Under the pieces are notes generated by a model. The model searched no databases. It was not told the origin of the DNA and saw nothing but the letters and a program-made list of their open reading frames with translations. Positions 14,845-21,871 of a stretch of DNA of 21,871 bases are shown piece by piece (the first letter of the stretch is position 1; each line of letters begins with the position of its first letter). Both the position numbers and the translations under genes were made by a program. Source of the DNA: CBFGRV01 sp965651265. GTDB taxonomy: Bacteria > Bacteroidota > Rhodothermia > Rhodothermales > VXPQ01. Location: assembly GCA_965651265.1 (NCBI GenBank), contig CBFGRV010000050.1, positions 1 through 21,871 of the forward strand, given 5' to 3'.

Positions 14845-17586
14845 ATGATCGTGATCAGCATGGTCGTGACGCGATACCTTTCGATTTATCTCATCCTTGT
14901 CCTCGTGTCCGTAGCGGCATACGACGCGCACGCGCAGACGGGGAAGCTCTCCGGACGAATCACCGATGAATCCGGTGAACCGCTGCCCGGCGCAACGGCC
15001 CTCGTCGTCGGGACGACTCTGGGTGCCGCCGCCGATTTCAACGGTGAGTACGTGATCCTGCGAGTGCCGCCTGGATCCCATTCGGTGCGGTTCAGCATCG
15101 TCGGATATCAGACGCTCATCGTCGAGGACGTACAGATTGCATCGAATCAGACCACGACACTCGACGCCGTCCTGAGCGAGGAGGTCATCGAAGGAGAGGA
15201 GGTCGTAGTGACCGCCGAACGGCCGATTGTCGACATCAGCCTGACCAGCTCGATGTCGACGCTGTCCAGAGAAGACATCGCGGTCCTGCCGGTGCAGGAG
15301 CTGAGCGATATCGTGAACCTGCAGGCCGGCGTCGTGGATGGACACTTCCGTGGAGGCCGCTCCGGTGAGGTTCAGTATCAGGTCGATGGGGTATCGGTCA
15401 ACAATCCGTACGATAACACCTCCACGCTGGAGCTCGACCGCTCTGTGCTCCAGGAAGTGCAGGTCATCCAGGGTACCTTCGATGCGGAGTACGGGCAGGC
15501 GATGAGCGGTGTTGTGAATGCCGTGCTGCGAACCGGGGACGAGGAACGATACGAGTTCTCGGGCGAGGTTCTCGTCGGTGATCACTTCAGCCCCGGCAAT
15601 GACTCGATGAGGGTGCGCTCGACGTTTCTGGGCGACCGGACCGTCGCGCGGTTCCCTCACATCGAGGAAATCGATCCCCTGACCATCCAGAATTTTCAGG
15701 GAAGCCTCAGTGGCCCCGTGCCCCTTCTGCCCGGAACGACCTTCCTCGTGAACGGGCAGCGAATGGTCGACCTCGGCCACCTATCGGGTGTCCGGCTCTT
15801 CGTGCCGACGGACACGAATAACTTCGAGACGCGCGCCTTCTATCCGACGGGCGACGGCGAAATTGTGCCGATGGATTTCAACAAGCAGTGGTCATGGCTC
15901 GCGAAGATCACGAACCGGTCGATTCGCAACATTCAGATCGGCTACCAGGCCATCTCGAATCAGATTCAGCGTCGCAGCTACAATCATGGCTTCCGATTCA
16001 ATCCGGATGGCATGAAAACCGCCCGCCAGTACTCCATTGTGCACGGGCTCGACTGGACGCACACCCTGTCGAATCGCGTCTACTACGAGGTTAGCGCGCG
16101 TCAGAATTACTTCGACTACCGCGACATGAAATTCGAGGAGATCGGAGAGGCGCCGCCCGGTGCAGGCACCCGCTACGGTCTCCCGGAAGACTCCCCGTAC
16201 AAAAGGCCGGGCCAACCGCGGGGTGACGCCAATTTCCTGGATGGGGCCTTCGTGCAGGGGGTCGATCTCGGGCGTTTCGTTCAGCGCACGAATTCATTGG
16301 TCGGCAAGGCCGCCGTGACCGCGCAGGCCACGAATGTCCACCTGTTGAAGGCCGGAGTCGAGTTCCAGGCCTCGAAGATCGAATTCGGCTCGCCAGGCCA
16401 GGTCGTGCCCACGATCGTCGATGGCGTACAGGTGTTGGGCGTGCTTCGCGATACGCTCGATGCCCAGGTCGTCGAGTACAAGCCGGTTCAGGCAGCGGCT
16501 TTCATCCAGGACCGCATCGAGTGGCAGGATCTGCGGGTCCGGGCGGGAGTGCGGGTCGAATACTTCGACGCCAACGCACAATTACCAAGCGATCTGGCGA
16601 ATCCCGCCAATTCCATCGACGATGCACCGCCGTCGCCGCTGAGGGAGACCACGGTCAAGTTGCGCGTGGCGCCACGCGTCGGGATCTCATTCCCGATTCT
16701 GGACCGCGCCTCCCTCTTCTTCTCGTACGGGCATTTCTACCAGATGCCCGGACTGGGGCAGATGTTCAGAAATTCCGACTATTCGATCCTGCAGGATCTT
16801 CAGGCGGGGGCCGTGAGCTATGGGGTGATGGGGAATCCGGATCTGAAGCCGGAATTCACCGCCCAGTACGAGTTCGGCTTCAAGGCGGAGATCACGAGCT
16901 TCCTCGGGATGGACCTGAGTCTTTTCTATAAGGACATTCGCGATCTCCTCGGGGTGGAATTCGTGCAGACCTACACGGCCGCCGAATACGCGCGCCTGAC
17001 GAACGTCGATTTCGGAGGCGTTCGAGGGTTCACCCTGCAGCTGGACCAGCGCGGTCCGGGTCCGATCAGCACCAGCATCGACTACACGCTGCAGACGGCG
17101 ATCGGCAACGCGAGTGATCCGCGCGAGACGGCCACGCGCGCGGAGGCCGGCGAGGATCCCCGCCCGCGACAGGTCCCCTTCAACTGGGATCAGCGCCACA
17201 CGCTCAACGGCACCATCATCTGGTACGTGCCGGGGAACTACGCGATCACCGGCATCATCCGGTACGCGACAGGCCAGCCCTACACGCCGTCCATCAGCAC
17301 GGGCTTCGGCGCAGATCTGGAGCCGAATTCCGGCCGAAAGCCGGATTATTCTACCGTCGACTTGCGCCTGGAGAAGTTCTTCAACCTGGGAGGGATGAGC
17401 TGGACGGGTTTCGTCCGCCTCTTCAATCTGTTCGATCAGCACTTTACCAACGGCTTCGTCTTCGCCGACACGGGAAGCCCCTATTACACGCTGAATCCGA
17501 CCGATCAGCGAAATCCGAACCCCGCACGTCTGAGTGAGCCGCGCCGAATCGAGATCGGTATCTCATTCAGGGGTTCCACGCGGTAG
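14845..17586 (+). CDS. TonB-dependent receptor with N-terminal carboxypeptidase-regulatory-like domain
   Basis: A 913-residue outer-membrane transporter powered by TonB. The signal peptide ends at AHA|Q (residue 30). A CarboxypepD_reg-like domain covers about 33-115 (GKLSGRITDESGEPLPGATA, DFNGEYVI, VRFSIVGYQT). EGEEVVVTAERP (about 116-127) leads into the plug: LSDIVNLQAGVV, RGGRSGEVQYQVDGVSVNNP, VLQEVQVIQGTFDAEYGQAM and SGVVNAVLRTG. The beta-barrel fills the rest and includes FSYGHFYQMPGL, NPDLKPEFTAQYEFGF and ending strands such as RRIEIGISF. The final residue is Arg rather than the usual aromatic. Length and plug are typical of SusC-like or related receptors, yet no SusD gene follows. The ATG at 14845 has GAGGA upstream; ATG 14860 is an alternative. 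The substrate is unknown. Confidence 0.92.
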   Translation: MIVISMVVTRYLSIYLILVLVSVAAYDAHAQTGKLSGRITDESGEPLPGATALVVGTTLGAAADFNGEYVILRVPPGSHSVRFSIVGYQTLIVEDVQIASNQTTTLDAVLSEEVIEGEEVVVTAERPIVDISLTSSMSTLSREDIAVLPVQELSDIVNLQAGVVDGHFRGGRSGEVQYQVDGVSVNNPYDNTSTLELDRSVLQEVQVIQGTFDAEYGQAMSGVVNAVLRTGDEERYEFSGEVLVGDHFSPGNDSMRVRSTFLGDRTVARFPHIEEIDPLTIQNFQGSLSGPVPLLPGTTFLVNGQRMVDLGHLSGVRLFVPTDTNNFETRAFYPTGDGEIVPMDFNKQWSWLAKITNRSIRNIQIGYQAISNQIQRRSYNHGFRFNPDGMKTARQYSIVHGLDWTHTLSNRVYYEVSARQNYFDYRDMKFEEIGEAPPGAGTRYGLPEDSPYKRPGQPRGDANFLDGAFVQGVDLGRFVQRTNSLVGKAAVTAQATNVHLLKAGVEFQASKIEFGSPGQVVPTIVDGVQVLGVLRDTLDAQVVEYKPVQAAAFIQDRIEWQDLRVRAGVRVEYFDANAQLPSDLANPANSIDDAPPSPLRETTVKLRVAPRVGISFPILDRASLFFSYGHFYQMPGLGQMFRNSDYSILQDLQAGAVSYGVMGNPDLKPEFTAQYEFGFKAEITSFLGMDLSLFYKDIRDLLGVEFVQTYTAAEYARLTNVDFGGVRGFTLQLDQRGPGPISTSIDYTLQTAIGNASDPRETATRAEAGEDPRPRQVPFNWDQRHTLNGTIIWYVPGNYAITGIIRYATGQPYTPSISTGFGADLEPNSGRKPDYSTVDLRLEKFFNLGGMSWTGFVRLFNLFDQHFTNGFVFADTGSPYYTLNPTDQRNPNPARLSEPRRIEIGISFRGSTR

Positions 17587-17604
17587 AATTCTCGCAGAAA
17601 CGTG

Positions 17605-20600
17605 ATGTTGGATCAGATCTCCATGCATTCTTCGCAACGAGTAGCCGCTCCCCACGTGCTCGTGCTGGTGGTGTTGTCACTGTTCTGCGGATTGCAGCCC
17701 GCCGGGGCACAGGAGCTGCAGCCGGTGGTGCCGCCGGAGTACCGCGGCAACATCAATGCGGAGCGTATGGGCACGCATGATGCCAATCGCATCCGGACGC
17801 GCTTCTACAATTTCGGGATGGTGGGAGACTTCGAAGTGGCTCCGGACTTGAGCGTTTTTCACTCGGTCGAGGTCCCGAAGGGGTCGGGCATCAACTATTC
17901 GGACGGCGTCACACCTTTTGTCCTCGCAAAGATCACGCAGGAGAATGGTCGCGAAGCCTACATCATGCTGACCGGCTTCCGCGAGCGGCAGGCCACAAGC
18001 CGAATCACCAATCGTGTGATGCGCTTCGAACCCCGCCGCGGCTATTTCGAGCCGAATCCGGCGATCAATGCGGGCCGCTCCATCGCCATCTCCAATGACC
18101 CTCGAACGTGGCCGGGAGCCACGAATGAAAGCGGGCAGCTCGATCCATCCACCAATCCTGAAGACTGCTGGTACGACAAGATCAACGACCCCGACGACCC
18201 GGGATGGTGTGGTTCGTGGAACGGCTACTTCGGCAAGCGCCCCAGCGCCGATCAGGAATCCTACTACGTAATGGACGACCAGTATTACGACGCGTGGGAT
18301 TTCTATCCGGACAGCCGGGATCGCACGCGGCGAGGGCTGGGCCTTCGGGTCGAAGTGCGCGGATTTCAATGGTCGAATCCGCAGGCGGAGAACGTCATCT
18401 TCTGGCACTACGACATCGTCAACGAAGGCACCACCACCTACGACGACATCGTGTTCGGACTCTACATGGACTCGGGGGTGGGCGGATCAGCGCGATCGTG
18501 CGACGGCGTGGCCGAAAGCGACGACGACAACGCCTTCTACAACCGCGATTTCGGGCTCAATCTTGTATACACGTGGGACAAGGGGGGCCGCGGCGTTGGT
18601 CTCGCCGGAAACTGCGAGCGGACGGGCTACCTCGGTTACGCCTATCTGGAGACGCCCGGCAATCCGTTCAACGGCATCGACGACGATGAAGACGGCATCG
18701 TCGATGAGCGGCGCGACGGCGGCCCGGGGCAAAGGATCGAGGGGCAGGATGCCATCCGCGCCTATGTGGAGGCCAACTACGACCTGGCACTCTTTGAGCA
18801 AACGTACGGCCCGCTCGAGGAGCGTCCCGCGTACGTTGCCGGCGTCTGGTGGACGGGCGACGAAGACATGGATTGGCTGGCCGAGTTTCACGATACCGGC
18901 GCCGATGGCGTGTTTGCGGATGATGATAACCCGGCGGATACGGGTGAGCGAGACGGTGTGCCGACCAACGGTGAGCCGAATTTCGACCGCACGGACATCA
19001 ACGAGTCCGACATGATCGGACTCACCGGATTCAAGATGAACCGAATCCGGGCGGGAGCCGGCGCGCCGTCGACTGAAACCGACAACGTCGTCTTTTTCAT
19101 GAACGAGCGGGAGTGGCCGCGGCGGCTCTACGAGCAGTTCACCTCATCCGATCCAGAGGTTCGATTCGATGCGCCGCTCGTCGAGAACTACAACATCGGC
19201 TTCCTCTTCGCCTCGGGCCCGTTCATGCTCGAAGCCGGCCGCCAGGAGAGGTTCAGCCTCGCGCTCGCTTTCGGCGGCGATCTGACCGAGCTGGAGTCGA
19301 CGGTCGAGACCGTCCAGTCGATCTACAACGCCAACTATCAGTTCGCCACTCCTCCTCCGCTGCCCACGGTACAGGCCGAGGCGGGCGACGGATATGTGCG
19401 ACTGACCTGGGACAATGCCGCGGAGAAGGGCGTCGACCCCGTGACGAATCGGAATGACTTCGAAGGGTATCGCATCTACCGATCCACCGATCCGACCTTT
19501 TTGGATGCTCAGGTCATCACGAATGCCCGCGGCACGGGACCCATCGGCAACGGCCGGCCCATCGCGCAATTCGACCTGGAAAACGGCATCCGTGGCTACT
19601 CCAATCTTCAGGTGCAGGGCGTCGCCTACTGGCTCGGCGAAGACACCGGCATCACGCACACCTTCACCGACACCGAAGTCCGAAACGGCCAGACCTACTA
19701 CTATGCGGTGACGGCCTATGACCGCGGGGCGGAGGAATTCAACTTCTACCCGTCGGAGAATGCCATTACGATCTCGCGGACGCCTCGGGGGGGCACCATC
19801 CTGCCGAGGAATGCCGTCGAGGTTCGGCCCAATCCACCGGTGCCCGGGTACGTTCCGGCCACCATCGACGCGGAAAGCATCATGCAAGTAGCCGGCCGAG
19901 GAAGAGGGACGATCTCCATTCGCATCCTCAACAATGCGGCCGTGCCGGACGGCGGCAGATTCCGAATTGAGTTTGAGGGTTCGGCGGACAGCGTCCGCGC
20001 GTTTACCTACAGCCTGATCGATGATCTGACCGGCGACGTGCTCTTCGACACCGCCAGAGACCTGGAAGGGGCGGGGACCGGGCCCGCCGGCTCCGGATTG
20101 CAGCCCGTGATCTCTACGCCGCGAACCGTTCAGGTGGATAGCGCGAACACGGGCTTTGTCGACCGAGACGTGGACCTCCACTATCGCATTACGTACTCCG
20201 ACGCGCTTCCGATCAACCTCGTTCGGCCTCATTTCCCGGAAGACATCCGCATCGTCTTCACGGATGAACCCGTGGATACATCCCTGGCAGCCATCGGGGC
20301 TCCGGCCACACCGGCGAAATTCAGGGTCTTGGCGGCCGACACTGAGGCCCAGCTCGATTTCAGATTTCGGGATGTAGATGCCAACAACACGCTCAATGCA
20401 GTAGGCGAATTCGTCGAAATCATCGCACCGGAGCGGGTGGGATCGACGGTCCAGCGCCCGATGTGGCGCTTCACGGTCGATACGACGGGTGTGGGCGTTC
20501 CGACATACGTTCCCGTTGGTGGCGACGAATATCGCCTCTCGCTGATTCAGCCGTTCGGGCCCGACGACGTGTTGACCTTCTCCACCATCGGGGAATCGGT

Positions 20601-20940
20601 GGATGCCTCATTGGCCCGCACGGCATTCGAGGAGGAATCACCCTACGTCGTGCCCAATCCATATGTCGCAGCGGCCGAATTCGAGCCCGAGCGATTTGCC
20701 GTCTCAGGTCGAGGCGAACGGCGGCTCGAGTTCAGAGCCATCCCCGCGGGAGCATCCATCCGGATCTACACGGTTCGCGGTGAGCTCGTCCAAACCTTGC
20801 GACACGACGGCTCCACGACGGGTATGGTCGAATGGAATTTGAGATCCAAGGACAACCTGGAGATCGCTCCGGGGCTATACATCTTCCACGTGAGTTCCGA
20901 GGTCGGCGAGCATATCGGGAAATTTGCGGTCATCAAATGA
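17605..20940 (+). CDS. Large secreted protein with fibronectin type III domain and sorting-like C-terminus
   Basis: A 1111-residue exported protein with no enzymatic domain that I recognise. The signal peptide includes HVLVLVVLSLFCGLQPAGAQ. The first 550 or so residues are rich in Asp, Tyr and Trp and contain four cysteines, in DCWYDK, WCGSW, SCDG and NCER, which could pair outside the cell. They also contain a calcium-loop-like NGIDDDEDGIVDERRDGG (about 353-370). A fibronectin type III domain spans about 585-725 (YVRLTWDNAAE, FEGYRIYRS, YYYAVTAYDRG). The C-terminus from about 1012 reads YVVPNPYVAAAEF, then IRIYTVRGELVQTLRHDG, LYIFHVSS and GKFAVIK, a FlgD/type A sorting-like fold. ATG 17605 is used; GTG 17602 and ATG 17623 are also possible. 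It starts 18 bp after the receptor stop, so it is almost certainly in the same operon and may be its surface partner in place of SusD. Confidence 0.82.
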   Translation: MLDQISMHSSQRVAAPHVLVLVVLSLFCGLQPAGAQELQPVVPPEYRGNINAERMGTHDANRIRTRFYNFGMVGDFEVAPDLSVFHSVEVPKGSGINYSDGVTPFVLAKITQENGREAYIMLTGFRERQATSRITNRVMRFEPRRGYFEPNPAINAGRSIAISNDPRTWPGATNESGQLDPSTNPEDCWYDKINDPDDPGWCGSWNGYFGKRPSADQESYYVMDDQYYDAWDFYPDSRDRTRRGLGLRVEVRGFQWSNPQAENVIFWHYDIVNEGTTTYDDIVFGLYMDSGVGGSARSCDGVAESDDDNAFYNRDFGLNLVYTWDKGGRGVGLAGNCERTGYLGYAYLETPGNPFNGIDDDEDGIVDERRDGGPGQRIEGQDAIRAYVEANYDLALFEQTYGPLEERPAYVAGVWWTGDEDMDWLAEFHDTGADGVFADDDNPADTGERDGVPTNGEPNFDRTDINESDMIGLTGFKMNRIRAGAGAPSTETDNVVFFMNEREWPRRLYEQFTSSDPEVRFDAPLVENYNIGFLFASGPFMLEAGRQERFSLALAFGGDLTELESTVETVQSIYNANYQFATPPPLPTVQAEAGDGYVRLTWDNAAEKGVDPVTNRNDFEGYRIYRSTDPTFLDAQVITNARGTGPIGNGRPIAQFDLENGIRGYSNLQVQGVAYWLGEDTGITHTFTDTEVRNGQTYYYAVTAYDRGAEEFNFYPSENAITISRTPRGGTILPRNAVEVRPNPPVPGYVPATIDAESIMQVAGRGRGTISIRILNNAAVPDGGRFRIEFEGSADSVRAFTYSLIDDLTGDVLFDTARDLEGAGTGPAGSGLQPVISTPRTVQVDSANTGFVDRDVDLHYRITYSDALPINLVRPHFPEDIRIVFTDEPVDTSLAAIGAPATPAKFRVLAADTEAQLDFRFRDVDANNTLNAVGEFVEIIAPERVGSTVQRPMWRFTVDTTGVGVPTYVPVGGDEYRLSLIQPFGPDDVLTFSTIGESVDASLARTAFEEESPYVVPNPYVAAAEFEPERFAVSGRGERRLEFRAIPAGASIRIYTVRGELVQTLRHDGSTTGMVEWNLRSKDNLEIAPGLYIFHVSSEVGEHIGKFAVIK

Positions 20941-20942
20941 GG

Positions 20943-20977
20943 TTGCTGGTTGCTGGCTACTGTTTGCTGGTTTGTGA
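20943..20977 (+). repeat. 7-bp stutter repeat (ttgctgg) after the FnIII gene
   Basis: ttgctgg occurs at 20943, 20950 and 20964, with a degenerate heptamer (ctactgt) at 20957 keeping the register and tttgtga at 20971 as a possible decayed fifth unit. The array starts 2 bp after the stop codon and is noncoding. It is probably slippage-derived. Intergenic ttgctgg-type stutter is a form I would expect to recur elsewhere in a genome. Confidence 0.7.
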
Positions 20978-20979
20978 TT

Positions 20980-21003
20980 GCGGGGCATCTGCAAATGCTC
21001 CGC
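20980..21003 (+). terminator. Hairpin between the FnIII gene and the PorV-family gene (terminator or attenuator)
   Basis: gcggggcat (20980-20988) pairs with atgctccgc (20995-21003), giving a 9-bp stem with one G-U pair around the loop ctgcaa. A pyrimidine-rich but interrupted stretch (ctcgtctcctgttctttcc) follows some way downstream rather than a clean T-run. It may end or partly end transcription before the PorV-family gene, whose own ribosome binding site lies at 21052-21057. Confidence 0.4.
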
Positions 21004-21065
21004 GGGCTGGTGCTCGTCTCCTGTTCTTTCCACAACGTGGGGGCTCGTAAGGGAGGACGGATAAA

Positions 21066-21871
21066 ATGAAGATTCAGATTCGTACGGCAATAGGCGTGGG
21101 GCTGCTGGCGCTCGCGCTGTCGATACCCGCCTCGGCACAGACGAAGACTGGAACCACGGTGGGGCAGTTCTTGCTCATCGAGCCGAGTGCTCGCATGGCG
21201 GGGATGGGAAACGCAGGCGTCGCCTCCTTCGACGAGATCACGGCGGCCTATTATAACCCGGGCGCCATCGGTCACATGCCGTCATCCGACGTCCAGTTCA
21301 CCCATAGCAGTTGGCTCGCCGGGATCACCTACAATTATCTGGGTGCCGGTATTCGGCTGGGGAGTGTGAACACCCTCTTTCTAAGCTTGACTTCGCTGAA
21401 TTCCGGCGAGATCGACGTGCGCACGGTCGAGCAGCCGCTCGGTACGGGAGAGCGCTACACCGTCCAGAATGTGGCCCTCGGGCTTGGCTACGCCCGGCGA
21501 ATCACGGATCGATTCTCGGCCGGCGTTCAAGTCAACTACGTGCGCGAGACCATCTGGCACAGCTCGATGTCCGCCGTTGGATTCAATTTCGGTGTTCTGT
21601 ACGAGCTGCCGTTCCGTGCCTATCTGGGGGCGAGCCTCGTCAATTTCGGCACGCGCGGCAGGTTCGACGGGCGTGACCTGAGAATCCGCTACGATCAGGA
21701 TCCGAGCCGCTTCGGTGACAACAGCAATCTGCCGGCGGCGCTGACGACGGAGGACTTCCCGCTCCCGGTCCTCTTTCGGGTCGGACTCGGCGTGCCGTTC
21801 AATCTCGGGCCCCACAACAGCGCGCGATTCGTCGTGAGCGCCTATCAGCCAAGCGACAATACGCAGAGCGT
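21066..21871 (+). CDS. PorV/PorQ-family outer membrane protein (3' end outside window)
   Basis: The frame is open from the ATG at 21066 to the last base, giving 268 codons without a stop. The signal peptide MKIQIRTAIGVGLLALALSIPASA is cleaved before Gln25. GTTVGQFLLIEPSARMAGMGNAGVASFDEITAAYYNPGAIG, about residues 29-69, is the characteristic opening of the PorV/PorQ family. Its members are beta-barrels related to FadL. PorV shuttles type IX secretion cargo to the attachment complex, and PorQ acts with the sortase. Alternating-strand barrel sequence follows, for example VNTLFLSLTSLNSGEIDV, YTVQNVALGLGYARRI and FRAYLGASLVNFG. GGAGGA (21052-21057) is a strong ribosome binding site 8 bp before the start. 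Its position after genes for sorting-domain proteins suggests a locus-specific PorV-like shuttle. Confidence 0.88.
   Translation, partial: MKIQIRTAIGVGLLALALSIPASAQTKTGTTVGQFLLIEPSARMAGMGNAGVASFDEITAAYYNPGAIGHMPSSDVQFTHSSWLAGITYNYLGAGIRLGSVNTLFLSLTSLNSGEIDVRTVEQPLGTGERYTVQNVALGLGYARRITDRFSAGVQVNYVRETIWHSSMSAVGFNFGVLYELPFRAYLGASLVNFGTRGRFDGRDLRIRYDQDPSRFGDNSNLPAALTTEDFPLPVLFRVGLGVPFNLGPHNSARFVVSAYQPSDNTQS

Noticed and set aside
14824..15780. A 318-codon minus-strand frame opposite the TonB receptor N-terminus
   Set aside because: It lies antisense to the conserved carboxypeptidase-regulatory and plug domains and has no family features of its own.
19144..20232. A 362-codon minus-strand frame opposite the FnIII protein
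   Set aside because: It is Arg/Gly/Val-biased and lies antisense to a clear fibronectin type III domain. No motif was seen.

Overview
The window is GC-rich and almost fully coding, with 14 genes, two of them cut by the window edges. Three exported proteins carry, or appear to carry, Bacteroidota-type C-terminal sorting domains. There is also a carboxypeptidase-regulatory-domain TonB-dependent receptor and a PorV/PorQ-family protein. This points to a high-GC member of the Bacteroidota/Rhodothermota assemblage; Rhodothermales is my best guess. That is inference from gene content, not a phylogeny. No rRNA, tRNA, CRISPR array, transposase or phage gene was seen.

Left part (1-3780, + strand): the C-terminal half of purL, thioredoxin trxA, thioredoxin reductase trxB, and a BON-LysM lipoprotein whose start overlaps trxB. 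Two coding repeats lie here: a 15-bp minisatellite in the purL linker and a degenerate 21-bp repeat in the lipoprotein linker. A palindrome and a 17-18-bp tandem repeat separate trxA from trxB.

Metabolic cluster (3799-6526): proline dehydrogenase lies 47 bp downstream of a Cys/Met-metabolism PLP enzyme, both on the minus strand. They face pdxH (PLP synthesis) across only 44 bp, so a PLP producer and a PLP user share one divergent control region. Three degenerate 34-37-bp repeats follow pdxH and include its stop codon.

Middle (6649-11566): an exported protein of unknown function and an exported endonuclease/exonuclease/phosphatase-family enzyme lie on the minus strand. Divergently, on the plus strand, a small lipoprotein overlaps by 8 bp a 949-residue BNR/sortilin-like propeller with a type A sorting domain.

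Right part (11685-end, + strand): a LacI-family regulator is preceded by a consensus-like -35 box and an 18-bp perfect palindrome, which suggests autoregulation. It leads into a run of envelope genes: a secreted protein with two CBM9/DOMON-like domains and a sorting domain, a TonB-dependent receptor, a 1111-residue secreted FnIII protein with a sorting-like C-terminus, and a PorV/PorQ-family protein cut by the window end. Two hairpins lie inside the run. It looks like a regulated cell-surface ligand capture, uptake and secretion locus that lacks a SusD partner and any visible catabolic enzyme. Its ligand cannot be read from the sequence.
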